A DNA stretch of 64,000 nt from an uncultured Pelagibacteraceae bacterium (GTDB lineage: Bacteria; Pseudomonadota; Alphaproteobacteria; Pelagibacterales; Pelagibacteraceae), in NCBI GenBank assembly GCA_902589345.1, contig CACISU010000003.1:45067-109066 (forward strand), read 5' to 3'. Positions 35,135 to 43,483 of this stretch are shown one piece after another (the stretch's first letter is position 1; every line of letters begins with the position of its first letter). The notes under the pieces are model-generated. The model did not search any database and was not told where the DNA came from. It worked only from the letters and a program-made list of their open reading frames with translations. The translations under genes and the position numbers were made by a program.

Positions 35135-36528
35135 TTTCAGCAAATCTATCTGCCATCTTTTATCTAATATCAGGTGTGTTATTTATTTTAGCATTACGAG
35201 GACTGTCATCTCCCGAAACATCTAGACAAGGAAATTTCTTTGGAATTTTGGGAATGTTAATTGCAATTATAGTTACTTTTTTATCAATTGGAAACTTTTC
35301 TACAGGATTTTTATATCTTTTAATATTTTTATTAATTGGTGGATCAATTGGAGCTTTCATTGCATTTAAAATACCAATGACAGCTATGCCTGAACTAGTG
35401 GCAGGGTTTCATAGCTTAGTTGGATTAGCAGCTGTGTTTGTTGCTATATCCGCATTTTTAAATCCTGAAATCTTCAAATTAGGATCAACAGGGTCTATTA
35501 AGATTGCTAGTTTAATTGAAATGTCATTAGGAGCTTCAATTGGAGCAATAACATTTACTGGTTCAATCATAGCTTTTTTAAAACTTAGAGGAATAATGTC
35601 AGGTGCACCAATTACTTTTATCGGACAACATTTGATTAATCTATTATTAGGTTTATCTATTATTGTAATAATCTTTTATCTTTGCAAAACTCAGTCCGAA
35701 AATCTTTTTTGGAGTATTATTATAATATCTTTTTTAGTAGGCATTTTACTAATCATCCCAATTGGTGGAGCGGATATGCCAGTTGTAATTTCAATGTTAA
35801 ATTCTTATTCTGGATGGGCAGCTGCAGGAATTGGTTTTACTTTAGAAAATACTGCCTTGATAATAACGGGAGCCCTAGTTGGTTCTTCAGGTGCAATTTT
35901 ATCTTACATTATGTGTAAAGGTATGAATCGATCTTTTTTTAGTGTAATCCTAGGTGGATTTGGAGCATCTGAACAATCTTCGGCTTCAAAAACCAAAGAT
36001 CAAAGACCAGTAAAAAGTGGTAATGCTGATGACGCAGCTTTCTTAATGAAAAATGCTTCTTCAGTTATAATTGTTCCTGGTTATGGAATGGCGGTTGCTC
36101 AAGCTCAACATGCCTTAAGAGAAATGGTTGATACTCTGAAAAAAAACGATATTAAAGTTTCATATGCCATTCATCCAGTTGCAGGTAGAATGCCAGGCCA
36201 TATGAATGTTTTACTTGCAGAGGCCAATGTTCCTTATGATGAAGTTTTTGAATTAGATGAAATAAACAATGATTTTGCAAATGCAGATGTTGCATTTGTT
36301 ATAGGTGCAAATGATGTAACCAATCCTGTTGCAAAAACAGATCCACAAAGTCCCATATATGGAATGCCTGTTTTAGACGTAGAAAAATGTAAATCTGTTT
36401 TATTTGTAAAAAGAAGTTTATCGCCAGGATATGCCGGTATTGATAATGAATTATTTTATAGAGAAAATACTTTAATGTTATTTGATGATGCAAAAAAAAT
36501 GACAGAAGAGATAACGAAAAATCTGTAA
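35131..36528 (+). CDS. pntB: NAD(P) transhydrogenase beta subunit
   Basis: This 465-residue protein has about nine hydrophobic segments in residues 1-265 (domain II, proton channel; the conserved AGFHSLVGLAAV with His lies near 90). The C-terminal domain III binds NADP, with VPGYGMAVAQAQHALREM (about 312-329) and VIGANDVTNPVA (about 390-401). It completes the transhydrogenase. The stop lies 3 bases before the 3' end of the converging tRNA gene. Length is normal for the family. Confidence 0.96.
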   Translation: MISANLSAIFYLISGVLFILALRGLSSPETSRQGNFFGILGMLIAIIVTFLSIGNFSTGFLYLLIFLLIGGSIGAFIAFKIPMTAMPELVAGFHSLVGLAAVFVAISAFLNPEIFKLGSTGSIKIASLIEMSLGASIGAITFTGSIIAFLKLRGIMSGAPITFIGQHLINLLLGLSIIVIIFYLCKTQSENLFWSIIIISFLVGILLIIPIGGADMPVVISMLNSYSGWAAAGIGFTLENTALIITGALVGSSGAILSYIMCKGMNRSFFSVILGGFGASEQSSASKTKDQRPVKSGNADDAAFLMKNASSVIIVPGYGMAVAQAQHALREMVDTLKKNDIKVSYAIHPVAGRMPGHMNVLLAEANVPYDEVFELDEINNDFANADVAFVIGANDVTNPVAKTDPQSPIYGMPVLDVEKCKSVLFVKRSLSPGYAGIDNELFYRENTLMLFDDAKKMTEEITKNL

Positions 36529-36531
36529 TTT

Positions 36532-36608
36532 TGGTTGCGGGGGACGGATTTGAACCGCCGACCTCAAGGTTATGAGCCTTGCGAGCTACCAGGCTGCTCC
36601 ACCCCGCG
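36532..36608 (-). tRNA. Initiator tRNA-fMet (CAT)
   Basis: The 77-base minus-strand gene folds as a cloverleaf with anticodon CAT and encoded CCA. The 5' C1 faces A72 (acceptor begins CGCGGGG and ends CCCCGCA), the mismatch that marks bacterial initiators, and most of the D arm matches E. coli fMet. The anticodon stem is CAAGG/CCTTG, so pair 29:41 is A-U, where most initiators have G-C (three consecutive G-C pairs). The 3' end is 3 bases from the pntB stop. Confidence 0.94.
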
Positions 36609-36695
36609 CTGAGAGCACTTATACATAAAATATATCACTAATAAAGAAAAAAATTTTTAGTTAGCTTTTTTCTTAATTTTTGCTTATTTTACATT

Positions 36696-37268
36696 ATGAC
36701 CGATTTAAATTTTTTTTTTAAAAAATATACATATAATCTTAATAACTCTATAACAAATATTAATCTTAAAAATCTTAGAATAGCTTCAAAATTAATGCTT
36801 GATGTAATTAAGAAAGGAAATACTATTTATGTTTGTGGAAATGGTGGCTCAGCAGCAATTGCAAATCACTATGTTTGTGATTTTTTGAAATATTTTAGAC
36901 AGAGATCAAATTTTACCCCTAAAATTGTAAGTCTGTCAAATAACATTGAAACTATAACTGCTATCGCAAATGATATAGATTATAAATATATTTTTAAATA
37001 TCAGCTAGAGTCTTTATATAAAAAAGGTGATATATTATTAATTATAAGTTCCTCTGGAAATTCTGAGAACATTAAAGAAGTTTTAAAATTCACAAATAAA
37101 AAAAATATCAAAACTATTGGATTTAGCGGATTTAAAGGTGGTTATTTAAATAAAAATTCAAGTATATCTCTTCATGTAAAAGCAATGAATTATGGAATTT
37201 CAGAGGACTCGCATCACATACTAATGCATATAATCTTACAGTATTTGATTGAATCAGTAAAAAAATAG
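36696..37268 (+). CDS. gmhA: Sedoheptulose-7-phosphate isomerase (GmhA)
   Basis: This 190-residue SIS-domain protein has the family motifs intact: VCGNGGSAAIANHYVCDF (about 47-64), IISSSGNSENIKEV (about 113-126) and EDSHHILMHIILQYLI near the end, with the catalytic His. GmhA turns sedoheptulose 7-phosphate into D-glycero-D-manno-heptose 7-phosphate for lipopolysaccharide or other heptoses. It lies outside the main island, alone on its strand between tRNA and rpsU. It is probably the housekeeping copy, whereas the 17861 protein is the island copy. Confidence 0.88.
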   Translation: MTDLNFFFKKYTYNLNNSITNINLKNLRIASKLMLDVIKKGNTIYVCGNGGSAAIANHYVCDFLKYFRQRSNFTPKIVSLSNNIETITAIANDIDYKYIFKYQLESLYKKGDILLIISSSGNSENIKEVLKFTNKKNIKTIGFSGFKGGYLNKNSSISLHVKAMNYGISEDSHHILMHIILQYLIESVKK

Positions 37269-37285
37269 AACAATTTAATTTTAAT

Positions 37286-37480
37286 TTATATCCTATTTTT
37301 TAATTTATTTAATTTTTTAACTCTTTTGATATTTTCTTGTAAAATTCTTTTTTTCTTTTCTGATGGTTTTTCATATGTATTTTTTAATTTGATAATTTTA
37401 AAAAAACCATCTCTTTGAAGTTTCTTTTTTAGAACCCTCAAAGCTTGCTCAACATTATTATCTTTAACTTCTATTTTAAT
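37286..37480 (-). CDS. rpsU: 30S ribosomal protein S21, apparent ATT start
   Basis: This 64-residue protein reads KIEVKDNNVEQALRVLKKKL after the first codon, matching the N-terminus of S21. The reading frame has no ATG, GTG or TTG before KIEV; the codon in the expected start place is ATT at 37480. A perfect GGAGG (37486-37490, minus strand) lies 5 bases upstream, the best ribosome-binding site in this area, and supports ATT as start. A stop lies in frame 8 codons further up. A TATAAT box is at 37530-37535. S21 helps mRNA pairing to 16S. Confidence 0.88.
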   Translation of the reverse strand: MKIEVKDNNVEQALRVLKKKLQRDGFFKIIKLKNTYEKPSEKKKRILQENIKRVKKLNKLKNRI

Positions 37481-37485
37481 AAATA

Positions 37486-37490
37486 CCTCC
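37486..37490 (-). promoter_or_regulatory. Ribosome-binding site for rpsU (decides ATT start)
   Basis: GGAGG on the minus strand, 5 bases before the ATT codon. It is a perfect anti-Shine-Dalgarno match in a genome region where most genes lack one, and fixes the start of rpsU at a rare codon. Confidence 0.75.
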
Positions 37491-37546
37491 GGAAAAGAGC
37501 TTAGTTAGCATTTTCAAATTTATTTGTCTATTATAATACATATTCA

Positions 37547-38113
37547 TCATTGGGCTGCTACTTTTTCTTTTAGTTTTTTTTCTCTTTTAATTCTTCTTTC
37601 TGCTTTTTCTATAGCTTCAATAAGGTCTTTTTGAGAAAACAATCCCATTGCAACAGGGTCTTTAGGATTTAAATTATTAAAGTTCCAATAATTTTTGCTT
37701 CTTATGGAAGTTACAGAATTTTTGGTAATACCAACTAATTTTGCAATTTGTGAGTCTTTTAAGATTGAGTGTTGCTTTATTAACCATAAAGCAGAATCTG
37801 GTTTATCTTGTCTCTTTGATAGAGGTACATATTTTTTTATTTTTTTTTCTTCATTTTCAATATTTACATTATAAGTCTTTATGTTAAGTGGCCTACTCTC
37901 ATCTTTTGAAGATAATTCAATTTCTTCTCTTGTTAATTGTCCAGACATAATTGGATTATAACCAACAATACCTTTGGCTACATCACCATCTGCTATTCCT
38001 TGAATTTCAACTTCATGCATATTGCAAAAATTTGCTATTTGTTTAAAAGTTAAAGTTGTATTTTCAACTAACCACACAGCTGTTGCCATTGGCATTAAAG
38101 GTGCATTAGACAT
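37547..38113 (-). CDS. trcR: DUF1013 protein, cell cycle regulator TrcR
   Basis: This 188-residue protein starts [21 protein letters not shown] and has FCNMHEVEIQGIADGDVAKGIVG-like wording (about 29-50), the conserved N-terminal block of DUF1013. A second block, DSALWLIKQHSILKDSQIAKLVGITKNSV (about 101-129), looks like another helix-turn-helix-like unit. The family is found in alphaproteobacteria and named TrcR (cell-cycle transcriptional regulator). It is 1 base from rpmE and may be co-transcribed. The end (KKLKEKVAAQ) is basic and charged. Confidence 0.87.
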   Translation of the reverse strand: MSNAPLMPMATAVWLVENTTLTFKQIANFCNMHEVEIQGIADGDVAKGIVGYNPIMSGQLTREEIELSSKDESRPLNIKTYNVNIENEEKKIKKYVPLSKRQDKPDSALWLIKQHSILKDSQIAKLVGITKNSVTSIRSKNYWNFNNLNPKDPVAMGLFSQKDLIEAIEKAERRIKREKKLKEKVAAQ

Positions 38114-38343
38114 TAATTTTTTTTCTCTGACCGAAAATTTTGAAATTTTTTGTTAAACTTACTTACTCTTCCTTTATCTAAAAGCTTCTGTTTTCCACCA
38201 GTCCACGCAGCATGAGACTTTGGATCAATCTCTAGCTTTAAAACTTCTCCTTCTGAACCCCAGGTCGAACGTGTCTCAAATTGAGTTCCATCTGTCATTT
38301 CAATTTTTATTTTGTGGTAGTCAGGATGAATTTTTTTTTTCAT
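38113..38343 (-). CDS. rpmE: 50S ribosomal protein L31
   Basis: This 76-residue protein starts [20 protein letters not shown] and has [18 protein letters not shown], then [20 protein letters not shown] near its end. These match L31. None of the zinc-binding cysteines of the metal-binding form is present, as is usual in alphaproteobacteria. It is on the minus strand before trcR, sharing one base with that gene. It binds the 5S rRNA and central protuberance region. Confidence 0.94.
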   Translation of the reverse strand: MKKKIHPDYHKIKIEMTDGTQFETRSTWGSEGEVLKLEIDPKSHAAWTGGKQKLLDKGRVSKFNKKFQNFRSEKKN

Positions 38344-38378
38344 AAGGGGACTTATAACAAAAGAAATCTGAAAAACAA

Positions 38379-39119
38379 TTAAAACTTATTAAGTTTTTTA
38401 AGCATTTTTTCGTTTATAGAGTTTGAGGCTGCTGTAATTTTGATATTTTCTATAATCGATAAATCTAACTTTGAAATTTTTCCTCCTGCTTCCGTTACTA
38501 AAACGACTCCTGCAGCAACATCCCATAGATTTAAATTGTTTTGAAAGTAACCGTCAAATCTTCCTGAAGCTACATAAGCTAAATCTAAAGCTGCGCTTCC
38601 TGTTTCTCTAGTTTTTAAATCTTCATATATTTTTTTATTTCTTCCAGTAGCAAAAAGACAATCTTCAATATTTTTTTTTTTCGAAACTCTTATTCTCTGA
38701 TTATTAAAATAAGCTCCACTATTTTTTTCAGCATAAAAAATCTCATTTTTTATTGGGTCAAAAACTAAACCTGAAATTATTTCGTTTTCAAATTTGTGTG
38801 CAATAGATATAGCAAAATGAGGAACTCCATGTAAAAAATTATTAGTTCCATCTATAGGGTCTATTATCCATATATTTTTCTTATCAAAATTTTCTATAAC
38901 TCCAGCTTCCTCACTTATTATTGAAAATTTTTTTCTAGATTTAGATAATTCTTCTATAATTATTTTTTCAGCTTTGATATCAGCATTTGATACAAAATCT
39001 GAAGGTCCTTTAACTGATACTTGTAAATTTTCAACCTCACCAAAATCTCTAATTAAAATTTTTGATGCCTTCTCTGCTGCTTTTATCATTATATTTAAAT
39101 TAGCTGAAATTGATTTCAT
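38379..39119 (-). CDS. suhB: Inositol monophosphatase family protein
   Basis: This 246-residue protein has the metal-binding motifs of the family: ISEEAG (about 65-70, Glu), [19 protein letters not shown] (about 80-98) and [16 protein letters not shown] (about 198-213). It dephosphorylates inositol 1-phosphate or related phosphosugars and in enterobacteria also takes part in rRNA transcription. It begins 1 base after the efp stop in the same direction, so it is probably part of that operon. It has the usual length. Confidence 0.9.
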   Translation of the reverse strand: MKSISANLNIMIKAAEKASKILIRDFGEVENLQVSVKGPSDFVSNADIKAEKIIIEELSKSRKKFSIISEEAGVIENFDKKNIWIIDPIDGTNNFLHGVPHFAISIAHKFENEIISGLVFDPIKNEIFYAEKNSGAYFNNQRIRVSKKKNIEDCLFATGRNKKIYEDLKTRETGSAALDLAYVASGRFDGYFQNNLNLWDVAAGVVLVTEAGGKISKLDLSIIENIKITAASNSINEKMLKKLNKF

Positions 39120-39120
39120 T

Positions 39121-39681
39121 TTATTTTTTCTTTACATATTCAATTGTTCTTGTATCAACAATAATTTCATCACCACTTTCTATAAATGGCGGTACCTGAA
39201 TTTTTAAACCATTCTCAAGTACAGCGGGTTTATAAGACGATGAGACTGTCTGCCCCTTTAAAGCAACATCTGTATTATCAACTTTACAATTTATTTGATT
39301 TGGAAGCTGTACTGTAATTGGTTTTTCATTATATATACTAATAGTTACTTCCAGATTTTCTGAGAGAAAATTTCCCTTTTCCCCTAATATATTTTTACTT
39401 ATATTTATTTGCTCAAATGTTTTTGCATCCATAAAAAAATAATTATCATTATCATCATAGAGATAAGAATATTTTACTTCCTCAATTGATGCTTTCTCTA
39501 TTGTTTCATTAGATCTAAATCTTTCATTAAGTTTAGTATTTTTATTGATACTTTTCATTTCAACTTGATTAAAAGCACCACCTTTTCCTGGTTTTACATG
39601 TTGAGTTTTTGTAACCTCCCAAAGATCATCCTTATACTCTAGAAGCATTCCTGGCTTTATTTCATTAGCAGATATTTTCAT
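39121..39681 (-). CDS. efp: Elongation factor P
   Basis: This 186-residue protein begins KISANEIKPGMLLEYKDDLW, and has VKPGKGGAFNQVEMK with Lys33 as the likely modification site (E. coli Lys34). The C-terminal OB domain ends with ESGDEIIVDTRTIEYV. EF-P relieves ribosome stalling at proline stretches. It overlaps the thiE gene upstream by 4 bases and is followed by suhB. All three domains are present. No modifying enzyme gene is visible in the window. Confidence 0.96.
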   Translation of the reverse strand: MKISANEIKPGMLLEYKDDLWEVTKTQHVKPGKGGAFNQVEMKSINKNTKLNERFRSNETIEKASIEEVKYSYLYDDNDNYFFMDAKTFEQINISKNILGEKGNFLSENLEVTISIYNEKPITVQLPNQINCKVDNTDVALKGQTVSSSYKPAVLENGLKIQVPPFIESGDEIIVDTRTIEYVKKK

Positions 39682-40292
39682 TTTAATTTTCTAATAGCCT
39701 CGATAGGTTTAAGTTTTTTATTATTCCAAATGTAGCCTGAAATAGCTAAAAAGTTTGCTTTATTCAATAAAAGTTTTTTATAATTCTTAGAATTTATGCC
39801 TCCAATTGCAACTAAAGGTATTTTAGTGATTTTTTTAGCATCTATTAAAAGTTTTTTTGGGGCTTTGTATTTTACCTTTTTTGTTTTTGATGAATAAAAA
39901 GCTCCAATCGCAATATAATCTGCACCCTCTTTGGATGCTTTTTTGATCAATTTTATGGAGTTATGGCAAGTAATACCAATAATTTTATTTTTTAGTATTA
40001 ATCTGGCATTTTTAATTGAACCATCATTTTGACCGATATGGCACCCATCTGCACCTATTTTTTTTGCTACCAAAGGACTATCATTTATAATGAATTTTAC
40101 TTTATTTTTTTTACAAATATTTTTAATTCTTTTTCCAATTGAAATTATTTCTTTAATTTTCTCTTTTTTTAATCTTAACTGAAAATACGATATATTATTA
40201 TTTTTAAGCAAAAGATCTAAATCTTTAAAAAAATTACTGTTTTTAATATTTTTTGGAGAAATAAGATAAATAAATTTTTTATTTTTTTTCAA
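39678..40292 (-). CDS. thiE: Thiamine phosphate synthase
   Basis: This 204-residue TIM-barrel protein has FQLRLKK (about 37-43), INDSPLVAKKIGADGCHIGQND (about 69-90; the DGxHxGQxD motif) and GITCHN (about 106-111). It ends with VAIGGINSKNY. ThiE joins HMP diphosphate and thiazole phosphate to form thiamine phosphate. It overlaps the aldolase gene upstream by 14 bases and efp by 4, so it is in one operon. ThiD is also in the window at 59127. Confidence 0.92.
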   Translation of the reverse strand: MKKNKKFIYLISPKNIKNSNFFKDLDLLLKNNNISYFQLRLKKEKIKEIISIGKRIKNICKKNKVKFIINDSPLVAKKIGADGCHIGQNDGSIKNARLILKNKIIGITCHNSIKLIKKASKEGADYIAIGAFYSSKTKKVKYKAPKKLLIDAKKITKIPLVAIGGINSKNYKKLLLNKANFLAISGYIWNNKKLKPIEAIRKLK

Positions 40293-41286
40293 TATCCTCT
40301 GTCCAGTTGCCTTTGGCAGCTAAACTACACATATTAGCTCTATGGTTAAAAATTTTTTGTGTTCCATTAATATCTTCTTGGTTTTTAGCCCAATATTTAA
40401 GAGCACTTTGTTGAAGAGCTCTTCCATAAGAAAATGTCATTAAAAAATTTGAGTCATTTAATTTATTTATACTATTTAAGTTTTTGGCTGCCTCTTCTTC
40501 TGATTGACCTCCAGATAAAAAAGCTATACTTGGAACCTCATTAGGAACACTTTTTTTCAGGCATTCCAAAGTCATTTCAGCAATTACTTGAGTTGATAAT
40601 TTTTGATTAGAGCTTGATCCTGGCAGTATCATATTAGGTTTTAATATTATACCTTTTAAATCAACTTTGTTATGATCCAGTTCATCAAAACATTTTTTAA
40701 TTACTTCAGAGGTAATTTTTAAACAGTCTTCAGCTGAATGATCTCCATCCATTAAAACTTCAGGCTCTACAATAGGAACCATGCCAGATTCTTGCGCTAA
40801 TGCTGAATATCTTGCTAATGCATGAGCATTTGAAGTTTTTGCTAAATCGCTAGGGTATTCTTTAGAAATAATATAAACACCTCGCCATTTTGTAAATCTA
40901 GCTCCAAGTTTATAGTATTCTTTTAATCTTTCTCTTAAACCATCTAATCCTTCTGTGATTTTTTCATCAGAAGAATTGGCTAAAGTTTTTGCACCAGTAT
41001 CAACTTTAATTCCTGGCAAAGCACCATTAGCTGAAATTATTTCGGAAATTTTTCTTGAATTATATTCTTGTCTGATTGTTTCGTCATACAATATAACACC
41101 TCCAATACATTTCTTCATACTTCCAGAAGAGAAAAGAGAATGTCTAAATTTTAATCTTTTTTCTGGACTTGAATCCGTGCCAACACTTTCTAATCTTTTA
41201 GTCATCGTTGCAGTACTTTCGTCCGCAGCTAAAATTCCTTTTCCATTACTAGTAATTTTTAATGCTATATTATTTAGTTCAGACAT
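40279..41286 (-). CDS. Fructose-bisphosphate aldolase, class I
   Basis: This 335-residue protein is a metal-free class I aldolase. It has KGILAADESTATMTKRL (about 15-31), ARFTKWRGVYII (about 142-153, Lys in the phosphate site) and the Schiff-base lysine in KGIILKPNMILPG (about 210-222). It converts fructose 1,6-bisphosphate to two triose phosphates, or the reverse. It overlaps pgk by 8 bases; the order tkt-gap-pgk-aldolase suggests an operon for central carbon flow. Near-full family length. Confidence 0.94.
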   Translation of the reverse strand: MSELNNIALKITSNGKGILAADESTATMTKRLESVGTDSSPEKRLKFRHSLFSSGSMKKCIGGVILYDETIRQEYNSRKISEIISANGALPGIKVDTGAKTLANSSDEKITEGLDGLRERLKEYYKLGARFTKWRGVYIISKEYPSDLAKTSNAHALARYSALAQESGMVPIVEPEVLMDGDHSAEDCLKITSEVIKKCFDELDHNKVDLKGIILKPNMILPGSSSNQKLSTQVIAEMTLECLKKSVPNEVPSIAFLSGGQSEEEAAKNLNSINKLNDSNFLMTFSYGRALQQSALKYWAKNQEDINGTQKIFNHRANMCSLAAKGNWTEDIEKK

Positions 41287-42469
41287 TTTGATTTAATGCT
41301 TTTATACCAGGTAAAGTTTTTCCTTCAAGATATTCTAAAAAAGCTCCACCAGCAGTTGAAACAAACGTAAAAGAATTCATTTTATTAAATTTATTTATTG
41401 CTGCTACTGTTTCACCACCTCCCGCTACAGAAAAAATTTTATTATTATTGGTTCTTTGTGAAATTATTTCTAAAATTTTCCTGGTACCCTCTTGAAAATT
41501 TGGATTTTCAAAATATCCAGCAGGACCATTCCATAATACTGTATTAGTCTCATCAATGATTTCTTTTATTATAGTTATTGTTTTCTTACCTATATCTAAA
41601 ATTATATCATTTTCATTTATATCATTTATGTCTTTATTTGTCCCAAAGCTTTCTTTGCTTTGAGAAACGACTACATCTACAGGATAGGTAATTTTACAAT
41701 TATATTTTTTAGAATTTGCTAGAATTTCTTTAATTAAATCCTCACAATTATTTTCACATATAGAATTTCCTACTTTTCTACCAGTATGCTTTAATAAAGT
41801 ATTCGCCATCCCACCAACAATGATTACATTATCAAATTTCTTTATTAGATTGTTTATAATTTTTATTTTTGTTGAAATTTTTGATCCCCCTATAATAAGT
41901 GTAATTGGTTTTTTTATCTCAGAGGTTATTTTTTTTAGTGCATTAATTTCTTCAGTAATTTGTAAACCATAGTAAGAAGGAATGAATTTAGTGATTCCAT
42001 CCACTGAAGCATGAGATCTGTGAGATACCGAGAAAGCATCATTTACATAAATATCACCCAAATTTGAAATTTCTTTTGCAAATCTTTCATCATTAATTTC
42101 TTCCTTTTTATTGAATCGGATATTTTCCAACATCATAATAGAGCTATTTTCAATATTATTAACTTCTGAAAGCTCAATTTTATCAATCTTTTTATTATTA
42201 AAAGTTATTTCTTTATTAATTAAAGAACTCAATTTTTTAGAAATTGGCTTTAAAGACATTCCTTCAACTATTTCTCCTTTAGGTCTTCCTATGTGAGATA
42301 AAATTATTATTTTTGCTTGTTTTTCTATTAATAATTTTATTGTTGGGATTATTTTTTCAATTCTTGATATTTCAGATATAGCTCCATTTTTCATAGGAAC
42401 ATTCAGGTCTACTCTAAGTAAAACTTTTTTACCTTTTAAATTTAAATTTTGATCAGAAATTAGTTTCAT
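41279..42469 (-). CDS. pgk: Phosphoglycerate kinase
   Basis: This 396-residue protein has the N-terminal signature VLLRVDLNVPMKNG (about 16-29), HIGRPKG (about 58-64), and the C-terminal nucleotide site TVLWNGPAGYFE and VAGGGETVAAI (about 353-363). It moves phosphate between 1,3-bisphosphoglycerate and ADP. It is between gap (6-base gap) and the class I aldolase. Length is normal. The gene lies in the minus-strand central-carbon operon. Confidence 0.97.
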   Translation of the reverse strand: MKLISDQNLNLKGKKVLLRVDLNVPMKNGAISEISRIEKIIPTIKLLIEKQAKIIILSHIGRPKGEIVEGMSLKPISKKLSSLINKEITFNNKKIDKIELSEVNNIENSSIMMLENIRFNKKEEINDERFAKEISNLGDIYVNDAFSVSHRSHASVDGITKFIPSYYGLQITEEINALKKITSEIKKPITLIIGGSKISTKIKIINNLIKKFDNVIIVGGMANTLLKHTGRKVGNSICENNCEDLIKEILANSKKYNCKITYPVDVVVSQSKESFGTNKDINDINENDIILDIGKKTITIIKEIIDETNTVLWNGPAGYFENPNFQEGTRKILEIISQRTNNNKIFSVAGGGETVAAINKFNKMNSFTFVSTAGGAFLEYLEGKTLPGIKALNQNV

Positions 42470-42475
42470 AAAACT

Positions 42476-43480
42476 TTATATTTTATGAATATATTTTGCC
42501 AAATCACACATTCTTGATGCAAATCCCCACTCATTATCATACCACGCCGAAACTTTTCCCATTCTATCACCTATAACGCTTGTTAAAGATAAATCTACTA
42601 TCGCAGAATTTGGGTTATGATTAAAGTCAATTGAAACAAGTTTTTCTTCTGTAGTTTCGATAATATTTTTTAATTCTTTATCTGAAGCTTTTTTAAATGA
42701 CTCATTTATTTTTTTTAAGGTTAGCTTCTCTTTTGAATTAAATATAAAGTCAACCAGCGAAACATTTGGAGTAGGTACTCTCATAGCCAGACCTTCAAGT
42801 TTACCTTTTAGTTCAGGTATAATTTCACCAATTGCTTTAGAGGCCCCCGTTGATGTTGGAACTATCGATTGACCAGCTGATCTGGCTCGTCTTAAATCCT
42901 TGTGTGAATTGTCTAATAATCTTTGATCAGTTGTATACGAATGAATTGTTGTCATAAAACCATTTTGAATTTCAAATTCTTTGTTTAACACATATGCTAC
43001 TGGAGCTAGACAGTTTGTAGTACAAGAAGCTGCAGAAATAATTAAATCATTCTTGTTTATTTTTTTATGGTTTACACCAAACACAATTGTTTTATCTGCA
43101 TTTTTGCATGGAGCTGAAACAATTACTTTTTTTGCTCCATTTTTTATATGTTGAAGGGATTTTTCTTTAGAATTATTTTTTCCAGTACATTCTAAGACAA
43201 TATCAACATCATATTTTTTCCAATTTATTTCACTTAACTCTATTTCTTGTGAGAAGCTTATTTTTTTTTTATTAATAATTAAATTTTTTTCATTATAACT
43301 TATTTTAGAATTAAATTTTCCATGAATAGAATCATATTTTAATAATTGACTACTTATTTCAGAATTTGTTCTATTATTTACATGTTTAATTTCAATATTA
43401 TTATTTTTATTTTCAATAATAGATCTTATGATCATTCTTCCAATTCTGCCTAAACCATTAATTCCAATTTTAACTGTCAT
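42476..43480 (-). CDS. gap: Glyceraldehyde-3-phosphate dehydrogenase, type I
   Basis: This 334-residue protein has the NAD-binding IGINGLGRIGRMIIRS (about 5-20), catalytic Cys in SAASCTTNCLAPV (about 147-159), and the C-terminal SAWYDNEWGFASRM. It oxidises glyceraldehyde 3-phosphate to 1,3-bisphosphoglycerate. It comes 3 bases after tkt and 6 bases before pgk. Length is normal. The residues after the Rossmann motif suggest NAD use, but this cannot be fixed by eye. Confidence 0.97.
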   Translation of the reverse strand: MTVKIGINGLGRIGRMIIRSIIENKNNNIEIKHVNNRTNSEISSQLLKYDSIHGKFNSKISYNEKNLIINKKKISFSQEIELSEINWKKYDVDIVLECTGKNNSKEKSLQHIKNGAKKVIVSAPCKNADKTIVFGVNHKKINKNDLIISAASCTTNCLAPVAYVLNKEFEIQNGFMTTIHSYTTDQRLLDNSHKDLRRARSAGQSIVPTSTGASKAIGEIIPELKGKLEGLAMRVPTPNVSLVDFIFNSKEKLTLKKINESFKKASDKELKNIIETTEEKLVSIDFNHNPNSAIVDLSLTSVIGDRMGKVSAWYDNEWGFASRMCDLAKYIHKI

Positions 43481-43483
43481 AAT

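Noticed and set aside
36532..36608. tRNA gene as an attachment site for the island
   Set aside because: No integrase is present, no direct repeat of the tRNA 3' end was seen, and the island lies on the far side of 5S and pnt genes.
36644..36674. A-rich/T-rich inverted repeat upstream of gmhA as a terminator
   Set aside because: It is built of A and T runs with a single G-C pair; not distinguishable from background.
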